DNA from: Stentor coeruleus
Taxonomy: Eukaryota > Ciliophora > Heterotrichea > Heterotrichida > Stentoridae
NCBI GenBank assembly: GCA_001970955.1
Contig: MPUH01000100.1
Coordinates: 1 to 64,000, forward strand
DNA length: 64,000 bases
Direction: 5' to 3'
How positions within the stretch are numbered: the first letter of the stretch is position 1; the number at the start of each line of letters is the position of its first letter. Below the pieces are notes generated by a model. That model saw nothing but the letters and a program-made list of their open reading frames with translations, was not told where the DNA came from and did no database searches. Positions 41,522-50,954 of this stretch are shown one piece after another. A program made the translations under genes and the position numbers.

Positions 41522-42013
41522 ATGGATAGAAAATATCCTGTTACTCCAATCGTCTTACCAAAACAAGAATCCGAAAAACAAGCTGAACAACTTGATATCC
41601 TAATAGAACAAAAATGTAAACGACATAACAAAAACGATTCCGAAGGTCAAACATACAAATTTGATGTGGGAAAATGCACCTAAGTTACCCAGCTTTATAC
41701 ACACATATAAAAAACTAAACATGAAGGTATAACACCAGAAGGTACTAACGCCCCACAGTTCAAAAATGGTCGAGGAAGAGGTCGTCCTAGGAAAATCAAA
41801 GATACAACGGCTCCTGTAAAAATCCATGTTGATCATCCTTCTGATAAAATTCGAAGTAATCCTGATTTTGCTGATGAAATAAGTTATTTAAGAGAAATTG
41901 AGCATTTTTATCAAGATGGGACTGATCCATTTGAAAATTTCCCTAGACTTTATGCTAGTAATCAAGAAATCGAACATCTTTTATTGAAAATACTTAGAGA
42001 AGAAGATTTATAG
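41522..42013 (+). pseudogene. AT-hook gene with two in-frame stops
   Basis: From the ATG at 41522 one frame runs to TAG at 42011 with only two internal stops, TAA at 41681 and TAA at 41708, far fewer than chance in such AT-rich DNA. It reads MDRKYPVTPIVLPKQESEK, a short zinc-finger-like patch (CT-VTQLYTHI-KTKHEG, the dashes marking the stops), then an AT-hook FKNGRGRGRPRKIKD and a well-formed C-terminal region (ADEISYLREIEHFYQDG). No 15- or 16-nt GT..AG unit removes either stop. Either a recently broken gene or stops tolerated in translation. Confidence 0.6.
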
Positions 42014-42203
42014 ATTTTAACATAGCTTATAATAAATAATGTTTAAAATATTGATATGAAATACTAAGAAAACATTAGATTATATCATATCTTTTTTATT
42101 ATAAGATTTTTTTTTTCTTATTAGATCAAGAGATAGTAAAAATGTGACGATTTTTAAATTAGATTATTTTTTGAGAGGAAATAAATATTACTTTGAACTA
42201 TGT

Positions 42204-43049
42204 TTATTTCTTGAGTACTGGGATTATGTTATAGGCTCCAGGTCCAGGAGTTTGTGCGGAATTTTTTGTTACAATGTCAGTGAAAGATTTAAGTTTATAA
42301 GGTAAAATAACTGCGGTTCTAATTTTCTTTGTAAGATGTTTGAAAAAAGCTTTATCTGAATCTTTATAACTCCCAACACCTGGTGTTTTAGTCGCAAAGC
42401 TTTTTGAGTTTATAGTATGTGGGGCTTTGTTTTTAGGAAAAGAATATTTCGGACTACTATTCATTGTTTTAACAAGAGCTTTATCTACTCCTTCCCAGTA
42501 TTTCCCAGGTCCGACCTCAGATTTCTGGATTTTTTTCTCAGGTTTTGGTTTAATCCACTTGTTACTTTTAACTTTCCTAGCCACTCCAGTTTCATATTTC
42601 CAACATGAAGGTACTTCTTCAGCATAGCTTTCTACAGTTGTCAGAAAATTTAATCTTTCACTTTTACTATATAAAAATTACTCAAATCGACCTAATGGAG
42701 AATATTTTGAAAATTTCTCCTTGTCTAGATCTTTTTTTAAATAAGCTCCTGGGCCTGGGTTGCTTTTTGATCTTAAAGTTTCTTGTTCTAAATATGTTAT
42801 TTTTTTTGACTTGAAGAATTTACCACATGCCTTATGCCAGTATTTTTGATGGTTTTTTTCATAGGTATCAGCGTATTTTGTTGGGTCTGGGGAAGATGCT
42901 TTGAGTTTTTCTTCCCTGCTTGGCCCGTTACGCTTGTCTGGAGAAATTATCGCGCTTTTCTGTATAATTAGAGGTGTTTTAGCTATGATATAACCTTCAA
43001 CACCCCATTCAGATCTCCCAACGTCCATCATTGCCTTGATATCTTCCAT
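42204..43049 (-). CDS. STPGR (sperm-tail PG-rich, Shippo/CIMAP-like) repeat protein
   Basis: Exons 43049-42682 and 42666-42204 joined over a 15-nt intron give 276 residues. Proline-glycine repeats recur: NPGPGAYLKKDLD, VGPGKYWEGVDKALV, TPGVGSYKDSDKAFF, TPGPGAYNIIP. Proteins with STPGR repeats bind microtubules and are common in cilia, including outer dense fibre 3/CIMAP and doublet-associated proteins. The second exon alone begins with GTG, and the sequence between the exons is coding, which confirms a single gene. Its start codon lies only 13 bp from that of the divergent gene. Confidence 0.85.
42667..42681 (-). other. 15-nt intron of the STPGR gene
   Basis: Reads gtaatttttatatag on the coding strand, phase 2, with TAA in frame if retained. 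Splicing continues LGRF into DKSERLNFL. Confidence 0.85.
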
Positions 43050-43062
43050 TTATAATTTTTAT
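43050..43062. promoter_or_regulatory. 13-bp spacer between divergent start codons
   Basis: Only tataatttttata-like sequence separates the ATG of the STPGR gene (43049, minus) from the ATG at 43063 (plus). Core promoter elements must lie inside the opposite gene or the 5' ends must overlap. Confidence 0.6.
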
Positions 43063-43734
43063 ATGAAACAAGAATACCAATCTATCGCAATGCTACGTAA
43101 AAAATTTGAAACATTTAAATCCTCCCGCTCTGACACCAAAACTAAAGACAGCGAAACTAAATCTAACAGCACGACAAATCTTCATGAAAACACAGTGAAA
43201 ACGTCAAAAAAATACGATCATTACCCATCTGAAAAACTAATCAAAATAATAAAATGCTTAAAAAAAGAAAATAAGATCCTTAAAGATCTTAATGAAAAAC
43301 AAGCTAATGAAATAAAACTTTTATCAGCACAACTAAGTAAACTAAAAGTTACAAAAGAAGAAAATTCCCCAAGACCTCAATCATGTTTACGTACATCAAA
43401 CAGTGTCCCAAAAAAAAATCGCGTGATGTTTTCACGTGATTTAGTTCATATTTTAAATGAAACTGAGGATAAATATTCAAAAACAATGAAATCAGCAAAA
43501 GTTAAAGAAGATCCTATAAGTTGTTATACTGGGAATGCGAAGAGAATATCAAAAAAAGGTAAAGTTGATGGGGGAAGTCCTATTAAAAATATAGAAGAAA
43601 GTGAATATTATACATCTTTATCATCAAGTTTACAAGAGAAAAAAAATATTTCACAATCGATGGTGAAAAATTATGAGTCTAGTCCTAAAGGTAAAGAAAA
43701 ACAGAGATTGTTTATAAAGGTTCAAAAGTATTAA
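43063..43734 (+). CDS. Basic coiled-coil protein of unknown function
   Basis: 223 residues from the ATG at 43063; an in-frame TTG at 43036 would overlap the divergent gene and is unlikely to be used. A Ser/Thr/Lys-rich N-terminus precedes a coiled coil at about 60-100 (LIKIIKCLKKENKILKDLNE). The middle contains SCLRTSNSVPKKNRVMFSRD, whose RVMF fits the RVxF docking motif of protein phosphatase 1. The C-terminus is Ser/Lys-rich. Pairing with an STPGR gene hints at a ciliary or cytoskeletal role, but this is inference. Confidence 0.65.
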   Translation: MKQEYQSIAMLRKKFETFKSSRSDTKTKDSETKSNSTTNLHENTVKTSKKYDHYPSEKLIKIIKCLKKENKILKDLNEKQANEIKLLSAQLSKLKVTKEENSPRPQSCLRTSNSVPKKNRVMFSRDLVHILNETEDKYSKTMKSAKVKEDPISCYTGNAKRISKKGKVDGGSPIKNIEESEYYTSLSSSLQEKKNISQSMVKNYESSPKGKEKQRLFIKVQKY

Positions 43735-43811
43735 ATATATACTTTGCTATTTTTGATTAAGTAATTTATTGTGGAAAAATAAAAATACTTGTTGATAATT
43801 AGAGGTTATAA

Positions 43812-44030
43812 TTAGAATGATATGCAGCGATTGCAAGAATATGACATACTAAATCTGGAGTTCTTTTTAAGATTTGAAGACTCTCTTACTGATGCTAGGT
43901 AATCATTTAAATATGATTTATTACTTTCTGTACGATGATGAGTTTCTTGGCTTGTATCGTTAAAGTTAGGGTAGAATTGTACATCAGGCTCATTTTCAGT
44001 ACAAGAGTCACTAACACTTTTACTTTCCAT
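43812..44030 (-). CDS. Small hypothetical protein, 72 aa
   Basis: Starts MESKSVSDSCTENEPDV and is hydrophilic and Ser/Asn-rich throughout, ending SCNRCISF. A TATATAA and TTTATAT run directly precedes the ATG, as at other starts in the window. No homologue recognised; its reality rests on composition and leader. Confidence 0.4.
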   Translation of the reverse strand: MESKSVSDSCTENEPDVQFYPNFNDTSQETHHRTESNKSYLNDYLASVRESSNLKKNSRFSMSYSCNRCISF

Positions 44031-45253
44031 ATATAAACTTATATATGGCTAATCAATATCTAGAATCTCAATTGAAAAGATTTAATTTATAGAATTAGTT
44101 GGCATAATAGTTAAAACTATAGTTTATAATGTAATCCGTGCCTTATCATAATTCTAATTAATTTTTCTCTAGTAATATCTGAAAAATGATAAAGGTTCAA
44201 GTTCAAAGTTGAAGAAATTAAAAAATCACTAAAAAAGTAGAGGAAGAAAGGAAATAGGTTTAATCCAGAGCTATAATAAACAAGAATACTTATTTGAAAA
44301 TATATGTTCTTTAAAGAAATAGGGTTGGGGTAATTTAAAAGAAGATTAGAATTTAAGTGATTTATTATAGAAAGTGATATTGATAAGATGAAAAGAATTT
44401 TTATAGGTTAGATTGATGTTGATTTATAAAAAATATAGATTTAGATTCTGTGTATGATATGTTAGATTAAGTTTAAGATATAAATAAATATAAGTATTTT
44501 TTTAAGTATGCNGTTAGATTGATGTTGATTTATAAAAAATATAGATTTAGATTCTGTGTATGATATGTTAGATTAAATTTAAGATATAAATAAATATAAG
44601 TATTTTTTTAAGTATGTTAATATAAAAAGTATAAATTTCCTGTGAAGTTTATAAAGAAAAGAAAAGAAAATGGTGTTATAATTTTATTTTTGATGAAGTC
44701 AAAGCCTAAATGATGATTATACATTTTTGATAGTTCATAATGGTTAGGTTTACATGAAAATATTTATTTATTTAAATAAAGTTTAGTTAGATAACTACAA
44801 TACTTTTATATTTCCATTTTAAAGCATGTATTTTATAAAGTATAAATCCTGTTTCTAAACCTTATATAACTCACTAGCCCTTAAAAATCTATTATTTCCT
44901 CATAAGCCAGCAATCAAATTTATTACATCCCCAAAGCCGATTTTCTAAAATTCTTCAACAAAAATAAATTCCATAAAATTCTATCACTTCCTCATAAACT
45001 CCTAAAAATCCAAACATAAACCTTATTCCTATCATCATCTAATATAAAAATCCCTACAACCCTCTTCCTAATTCTTAAACAACTTCAACTATAACTTTAA
45101 ATTTTATATGCCAAAACCCTCCAAAAGCCAATCTTTCCTTAAAATTCAATCCAATTTCTATTAAAATCCACTCTTAACCTAAATTGTACTATAAAAACTA
45201 TTCCTCCCTATTCAAAGCCTAATCTGAATTTTAAATTCTGACGTCATATTTTC
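44031..45253. other. Intergenic region with skew switch and assembly duplication
   Basis: G-rich on the plus strand at about 44200-44450, and strongly C-rich and G-poor at about 44880-45250 just upstream of MTHFR. The N at 44512 sits within duplicated sequence. No gene seen. Confidence 0.6.
44407..44617. repeat. Assembly-overlap duplication around N at 44512
   Basis: About 104 bp repeated with period 106; copies differ at one site (attaagttt versus attaaattt). Confidence 0.88.
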
Positions 45254-47038
45254 ATGAAGATAATCGAAGCTATTGAGAAGTGCAAAGATGATGGGACTTT
45301 TCCTTTCTTTTCACTAGAGTTCTTCCCTCCAAAAACAGAAGAAGCTCTTTTCAACCTCCATCAACGTATAGAAAGAATGTCTCAAAGCTTAGGCCCTTTA
45401 TTCATTGACCTCACATGGGGAGCTGGAGGTTCAACATTTAAAGAGTCTTTAGAATTATCTTCATGGATTGAACAATACTCAGGCTGTGAAGTTATGATGC
45501 ATTTAACATTGACAAATATATCATTAGATATTATAGATCAAGCTCTTAGCAAAGCTAAAGAAGCGGGAATTTGTAATATTTTAGCTTTACGTGGAGATCC
45601 ACCTCGTGGACAAGAAAGGTGGACTCATAGTGTTGAGAATTTCCAATATGCTAGAGATTTAGTAAGGTATATTAGAGAAAAACATGGGAATTATTTTGGA
45701 ATATGTGTTGCTGGGTATCCTGAAGGACATACTGAATGTTCTGATATAGATACTGATATTGCTAATTTGAAATCTAAAGTCGATGCAGGAGCTGATTTTA
45801 TTATAACTCAGTTATTTTATGATGTTGATATGTTTTTGAAATTTGTTAGTAAATGCAGAGAAATTGGGATTAATTGCCCGATATTGCCTGGTATTATGCC
45901 AATACAAAGTTATCAGGGATTTCATAGAATGGTATCAATGTGTAAAGTGTCAGTGCCACAGTATATATTAGATAAACTTGAAGAGATAAAATCAGATGAT
46001 GATCAAGTCAAAGCTTTTGGTGTTGAAGTTGCTGTTCAGATGTGCAAAAAACTATTAGCAAATGGGATTCAGGGTCTTCATTTCTACACCTTAAATCTTG
46101 AAAGGTCAGTGACAAAAATAATCCAAGAACTAAAAGTTGTAAAATTAGGAAGAGAAGCTCCATGGTTACGTCCTGCAAATAGAAATCAAGAATGGGTTAG
46201 ACCTATTAACTGGAGTAAAAGACCTAAATCATATATAGAAAGGACAACAAACTGGGATGATTATCCTAATGGTAGGTGGAGTGATTCCAGAAGTCCAGCA
46301 TATGGTTTTTCTTTCTCTGGGACTAATGCAAACTATACAAATAAACAAAAAGAAGCACTTAGAGCTATGTGGGGGCATCCATTGACAATAAAAGACCTTT
46401 CAACAGTTTTTTTGAATTTCCTTAATGGGCAAATATCACGTTTGCCATGGTTTGAAGAACAAGGTCTACAGACTGAAACTTTGATGATTAAAGATTTCTT
46501 GATAAATCTTAACCAATATGGACTATTTACTATAAACAGTCAACCTAAAGTTAACTGTGCCTCAGCTTCAGATCCAAAAGTTGGTTGGGGTCCTAGAAAT
46601 GGTCGTAAAGGAGGTTATGTTTATCAAAGAGAATATATTGAATTTTTCTGTTCAAGAGACTCTTTAAATGTTATTACAACAATACTTAATAACTATCCAA
46701 CAATATCATATATTGCAGTAAATATATTAGGAGAAGAGATAAGTAATATTACTGAAGGAGATGTTATTGCTATGACTTGGGGGATTTTCCCTAATCGTGA
46801 AGTTTTACAACCTACTATTTTAGATCCTTATATTTTCAAAACTTGGTGGAAAGATGAAGCATTTGGAGTTTGGGCTAATGAATGGGGTGAAGTTTATACA
46901 AGGGATAGCGAAAGTTTTGCTTTGTTACAGAATGTTAAAAGCAGTTATTATTTAGTCAATGTGTTAGAGAATGATTTTGTTGAAGGAAACCTAGAGAAAG
47001 TTTTTACTGAAGTTTTAGGATCATTAACTAGGCTTTAG
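45254..47038 (+). CDS. MTHFR: Methylenetetrahydrofolate reductase
   Basis: 594 residues, single exon. The N-terminal FAD-binding TIM barrel (1-300) shows FSLEFFPPKTEEA, DLTWGAGGST, HLTLTN, LALRGDPPRG (about 112-120) and the late-barrel GIMPIQSYQGF. A linker rich in Arg/Trp/Pro follows (WLRPANRNQEWVRP), then the C-terminal domain (about 330-594) typical of eukaryotic enzymes, which binds S-adenosylmethionine for feedback inhibition. The reaction reduces 5,10-methylene-THF to 5-methyl-THF for methionine synthesis in the cytosol. Length matches plant and yeast enzymes (about 590-600). A C-rich leader precedes it. Confidence 0.97.
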   Translation: MKIIEAIEKCKDDGTFPFFSLEFFPPKTEEALFNLHQRIERMSQSLGPLFIDLTWGAGGSTFKESLELSSWIEQYSGCEVMMHLTLTNISLDIIDQALSKAKEAGICNILALRGDPPRGQERWTHSVENFQYARDLVRYIREKHGNYFGICVAGYPEGHTECSDIDTDIANLKSKVDAGADFIITQLFYDVDMFLKFVSKCREIGINCPILPGIMPIQSYQGFHRMVSMCKVSVPQYILDKLEEIKSDDDQVKAFGVEVAVQMCKKLLANGIQGLHFYTLNLERSVTKIIQELKVVKLGREAPWLRPANRNQEWVRPINWSKRPKSYIERTTNWDDYPNGRWSDSRSPAYGFSFSGTNANYTNKQKEALRAMWGHPLTIKDLSTVFLNFLNGQISRLPWFEEQGLQTETLMIKDFLINLNQYGLFTINSQPKVNCASASDPKVGWGPRNGRKGGYVYQREYIEFFCSRDSLNVITTILNNYPTISYIAVNILGEEISNITEGDVIAMTWGIFPNREVLQPTILDPYIFKTWWKDEAFGVWANEWGEVYTRDSESFALLQNVKSSYYLVNVLENDFVEGNLEKVFTEVLGSLTRL

Positions 47039-47042
47039 AATA

Positions 47043-47290
47043 TGATTTACAAGTTTCTTATTCATCATCAGTATTTCTTCAATAAACCTAATTCATATTA
47101 TATTTATTTCTTAATTATTCAAGAATAATTTNAAAATATCACAAGTTTCTTATTCATCATCAGTATTTCTTCAATAAACCTAATTCATATTATATTTATT
47201 TCTTNTGATTTACAAGTTTCTTATTCATCATCAGTATTTCTTCAATAAACCTAATTCATATTATATTTATTTCTTAATTATTCAAGAATA
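47043..47290. repeat. Triplicated assembly overlap around Ns at 47132 and 47205
   Basis: The block beginning acaagtttcttattcatc occurs three times (near 47049, 47141 and 47212) between the converging 3' ends of MTHFR and the next minus gene. Confidence 0.9.
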
Positions 47291-47294
47291 ATTT

Positions 47295-47810
47295 CTACGA
47301 GCCTCTAAAATACTGGCACTTACTTAAATCTATTGAATCAGTAGGTTCAACTTGGGACTGCCAAGTTTTTTCAAAGCTTTTTGTGCTGAAAACAGTAAAC
47401 GGGTTTTGCATTGAGTTTAAGAACTTAGGAGAGTAGTTCTCAGTATCAAAAGTGTTTTGTTGAGGTTCTCTTGTCATCAATATAGGAATACTTATATACC
47501 CAAGAATTGCTTCTCGATTATCATCTTTTCTGATGTAATTCACAGTATAATGTCCAGGCTCATTCGGGAAACTAACTCTGGCAACTCCAGAAACATTGCC
47601 AATGTCTCTCATGATAGGGATTTTTTTAGATTTCTTGTTAAAATTATGAGTCACACAGAGATAATCTGAATCCATTATCACAGTTCGTTCCATATAGCAA
47701 AATAAATCTATATATGCACATGTATTCGTGTACTCAACTTTTGTATGTTGGAATGTGACTAATGGTGAAGGTTTTGAACAGCACAAGTAGTCGAAGATGC
47801 TAAAATTCAT
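47295..47810 (-). CDS. Hypothetical 171-aa protein, possible SKICH/beta-sandwich fold
   Basis: No strong family match. The middle (IGNVSGVARVSFPNEPGHYTVNYIRKDDNREAILGYISIPI) has the look of a small Ig-like beta sandwich as in SKICH or related membrane-adaptor domains: a glycine-bounded V.F...PG.Y...Y strand pair ending in a LG...I strand. The N-terminus (MNFSIFDYLCCSKPSP) has a vicinal Cys pair that could be palmitoylated. Function unknown. Confidence 0.6.
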   Translation of the reverse strand: MNFSIFDYLCCSKPSPLVTFQHTKVEYTNTCAYIDLFCYMERTVIMDSDYLCVTHNFNKKSKKIPIMRDIGNVSGVARVSFPNEPGHYTVNYIRKDDNREAILGYISIPILMTREPQQNTFDTENYSPKFLNSMQNPFTVFSTKSFEKTWQSQVEPTDSIDLSKCQYFRGS

Positions 47811-48207
47811 TTTTTTTTCGCATATGGGTTGATAAGAATACAGAAAACTAAGGATGATATGGAAATATAGGAATAAAAATTTTGAAGGAAGTGCTTGGAT
47901 AAGTGGAAAAAATAATTTTTTTTTTTTGGAGATAGTGCTGAGTGATTAAGGAAAAAAGTAGTTTTTAAAAGTGTGGAAGGGAAGTTGGAGATTTTTTTAG
48001 GGGTGAAAAAAGGAATTTACTTTTTTGATTGAAGGTTATAACTTTTTTATAATATAAGTAGAAAATGTTAATAAACCAAGAGTATTTTTATAGTAGTGGA
48101 TAAATATCAATAAAACATTTTTTTAATTTAAACACTTTATTATCACCCTTACATCAAAACTTTAAACCCTTAATTCTCTTAACCAATTCATAACTACTTT
48201 ATCTAAC
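47811..48207. other. Intergenic region, skew switch
   Basis: G-rich and nearly C-free on the plus strand next to 47811 (5' flank of a minus gene), turning C-rich from about 48110 to 48207 (3' flank of the minus SWEET gene). No gene seen. Confidence 0.6.
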
Positions 48208-48819
48208 CTAATTTACTATCTTCAATCTTTTATAATAAAAGTATGCCACAACCGATCCTAAGGCAAAAATCATGCAGAATCCATTAGAAACAACCATTTT
48301 AAAATCTCTAGCAGCAATTCCATACAAAATCCAAGTCAAACAATACAAACAAGCACTAGCACAGATTTTCAAATCCACATATTTATAATCCCTAGTCCTC
48401 AATATCATTTGTAATGATTCAGTCAACGATATAAAAGAAACAATAACCAAAAATCTACAGACTAACTCTAAAAACCTATTAGTCAATACTAATACACAAA
48501 TAGTTAACACCCAAATAAACCCAGTCATATACAAAGCTCTAAAATAATTCATTTGTCTTGAATATTTATGATATAAAAACAAACTTATCCCAGACAAAAC
48601 AGCATTTAAAATATCAACAAAAAGTAATCCTATAGTATGTTTTTTAATCCCATAACAAAACCAACATAATTGAGTTAAATGACTGACTTTCAAATATTTC
48701 CCAGGTATTTTACTAATATCATAATTCTTATTTTTATCAATAATCGCCCATATTGGGGTAAGATTATTTAAAATCCCACAAGCTGTGCAAATTGATGACA
48801 ATATAGTCAATACTTCCAT
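48208..48819 (-). CDS. SWEET-family (MtN3/saliva) sugar transporter
   Basis: 203 residues from the ATG at 48819 (an in-frame TTG lies four codons upstream). Seven hydrophobic segments arranged as two three-helix bundles with a linker helix. The first repeat shows WFCYGIKKHTIGLLFVDILNAVLSG and the second WILYGIAARDFKMVVSNGFCMIFALGSVVAYFYYKRLK, matching the WF.YG....D......N..G pattern of SWEETs. These carry sugars down their gradient. The gene lies 73 bp downstream of EPL1 on the same strand. Confidence 0.8.
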   Translation of the reverse strand: MEVLTILSSICTACGILNNLTPIWAIIDKNKNYDISKIPGKYLKVSHLTQLCWFCYGIKKHTIGLLFVDILNAVLSGISLFLYHKYSRQMNYFRALYMTGFIWVLTICVLVLTNRFLELVCRFLVIVSFISLTESLQMILRTRDYKYVDLKICASACLYCLTWILYGIAARDFKMVVSNGFCMIFALGSVVAYFYYKRLKIVN

Positions 48820-48892
48820 TTTAATAATCAATAAAAACCTAATAATAATAAAATATCATATAAATCCTAAATTTGGATAGAAGACTTAATCA

Positions 48893-50419
48893 TTAATGGC
48901 TTCTAATTTTACTAAAGTTCCTAAATCCATTTGTAATAAGTTTATGAATCCTTTGAAAGGCTTCATTATCCTCATCATCATAGTATTCATTATGTAATTC
49001 ACTTTCAAGTGAATGCCAAGCTCCATTTAATCCCATATATCTTCCCCAAGCATGTTCACAATCATTAATCATCAGCCTATCAATAGCGATTTTCTTATTC
49101 CCGCGGACTACTCGTCCGCGCATTTTAAGTTTTTCTTCATTTGGTAGTTGTATTTTCTGACTTGGCATAGTTGATATTTCAGTACTTTCCCCACGTTTAG
49201 GGTCGATAAGTGGCCAAAGTTTAAGCCTTTCTCCTTCATTTATAAGTCTACAACAAACTAAAGCGACTTCAAATGAAATATCAGACCTTTTTTGAACTTC
49301 AGACCTTTGGCGTTTTTGCGAGATTTCAGGTTTTAAGACTATTGGAACAGGTAAAGTTAAAGTTTGGGGTATTGGTGTTGGTGTTGGTATTGGCTGAGGA
49401 ATCTGCGCTTCTTGCATTTTTGTAGAGCTTCTAAGTTCTTTTGATATTTCAAGGATTTTAGGGTCTGGGGAAAAGACTTCGAATTTCTTGTTAACTTTTT
49501 CAGCCCGTTCGTAGTCAAAACTTGCAATTCTCGACTCGACAATGTACTTTTTTAGAGTTTCCCTACAGTGAATGGAATTTAGTATAGCTTTAAGTGACTC
49601 CATGTGTTTTAGAAGGTTTTTCATCTACTTAAACAGTACTTTTTCGTAAGATTCTGCGTCGTTTTTCTTGGAGTTTCTTAGTCTCATACGCTCACGGTAA
49701 CTTGTTCCTCGGGATTGAAAAGCTGATTTGAGCTGGGTATCAGTTGCCCCTTCTGATTTCCAATACACCCTAAGTAAAGGTTTTCCCATTGTTTCACGTT
49801 TTTTCACCCAATGCTCATACATTGTCTTTAAGATAAGAGTAGCAGCTGGGTAATTTTCTGGGGCTTCAAGCTTTTCAAAGACTTTATCTTCTTTAATAAG
49901 ATATGTGGCGCGAATATCAGGAATGATTTGACCTTTGCCAGTATCATGTTCCCATAATTCGATTATTTTTTCAAAGAGATCTGAGGTTATAAGTCCTACT
50001 GGTATTTTCTTGTTTGAAATAAGAGATTCAAGTATTGGCAAGTCATCTTCCATGATTTCGTAGCCTAGGATCTTTTCAAGACTATTGGTTGGTAATGTTA
50101 GATGCTGATAATAGTATGAAGGCAGATGAAAAGGTTTTTGAGACTTTTGATAGCCTGGGACAGAGTCAATTTTAGGAACTTCTATAGGTGGTACTCGAGG
50201 GATTTGAAGTTCTGCTAGAGATCCTTCTCGATCTGTCGAAATCAGCAATCTCTTGTTTTGATCTACATTTCTTGGTCGAATTGTGTGATGCTTCTTGGTC
50301 TTACCTAAATAGTTAGTAACAGGTTGTTTAAAAAGTCTAGGCCAGGCAAGTGACTATAGTCAAACATGCCTATGGTTGAGGCCTAGAATAAAGATGGACT
50401 TACCTTTGTCGAGTTTCAT
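48893..50419 (-). CDS. EPL1: Enhancer of polycomb-like protein (EPL1, NuA4 complex)
   Basis: Three exons (50419-50404, 50304-49640, 49624-48893) give 470 residues. Exon 1 encodes MKLDK and one base; a 99-nt intron and a 15-nt intron follow. The spliced N-terminus MKLDKGKTKKHHTIRPRNVD continues into LQIPRVPPIEVP. The EPcA-type core is clear: YEIMEDDLPILESLI, LITSDLFEKIIELWEHDTGKG, TMYEHWVKKRETMGKPLLRVYW, then SKKNDAESYEK joined over the 15-nt intron to MKNLLKHMESLKAIL, as in EPC1 (KNDEASYEKMLKLRRDL). EPL1 anchors the catalytic module of the NuA4 histone acetyltransferase. The first ORF alone would start at a TTG, so the exon structure decides the start. Confidence 0.9.
49625..49639 (-). other. 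15-nt intron of EPL1
   Basis: Reads gtactgtttaagtag on the coding strand, phase 0, with TAG in frame if retained. Splicing restores the conserved KNDAESYEK-MKNLL junction. Confidence 0.88.
50305..50403 (-). other. 99-nt intron of EPL1 with canonical branch point
   Basis: Begins gtaagt and ends ttactaactatttag on the coding strand, that is, a textbook 5' site and a TACTAAC branch point just before the 3' AG. Phase 1 after the fifth codon. About six times longer than the other introns here and it holds a nested hairpin (50336-50387). Confidence 0.8.
50336..50387 (-). other. Nested hairpin inside the EPL1 intron
   Basis: On the coding strand an 8-bp stem tctaggcc/ggcctaga encloses a second stem aggca/tgcct, with an 8-nt bulge on the 5' side, and a 12-nt palindrome tgactatagtca at the tip. 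The structure may shorten the distance between splice sites or be a structured RNA of its own; no known RNA family recognised. Confidence 0.65.
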
Positions 50420-50954
50420 GATGAAAGATCTTGAAGTTTTCTAATAACAACAGAGGAGATCTAAATATAATATTTTCCAAAATCTATATACCTTAAAATT
50501 TTATCATATTTTATTGATTGTGTTACTCATCACATTCTATATACAATTTTAGGTATTGTTCTAGTTCTCCTATATAAAAATACTAAATAAATTACGAAAA
50601 AGGGTGTTAGGGTGTTAAAATCAAAATTCTAGCGCCTAAAAGAAAATCTTTTACTACCATATAGAAAATAATTTTAAATTTAAATAGTAAAAGGTATATC
50701 AAAAAACCTTTTCAAAAATCGATATCACATATTTTAATAAAAATTAAAATAATTTCACAAAACTCCTTCCAAACTTACAACAAAAGCTCACAATTATATC
50801 AACCCAACAAAATCCTTTATTTAAAACCCTAAACTTCCCAACGACTAAAACCCTTAATTTTTCCTAAAATTCAAACTCACAATATTTTCAAAACCCTTCT
50901 TTTTCCACAAATTTTCCTACCAAAATTTCATATAATTCCAATATTTATATAATA
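50420..50954. promoter_or_regulatory. Divergent upstream region of EPL1 and the WDPCP-like gene
   Basis: The part from about 50760 to 50954 is C/A-rich with almost no G, as before other plus-strand genes; TTTATATAATA directly precedes the ATG at 50955. No other feature seen. Confidence 0.55.
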
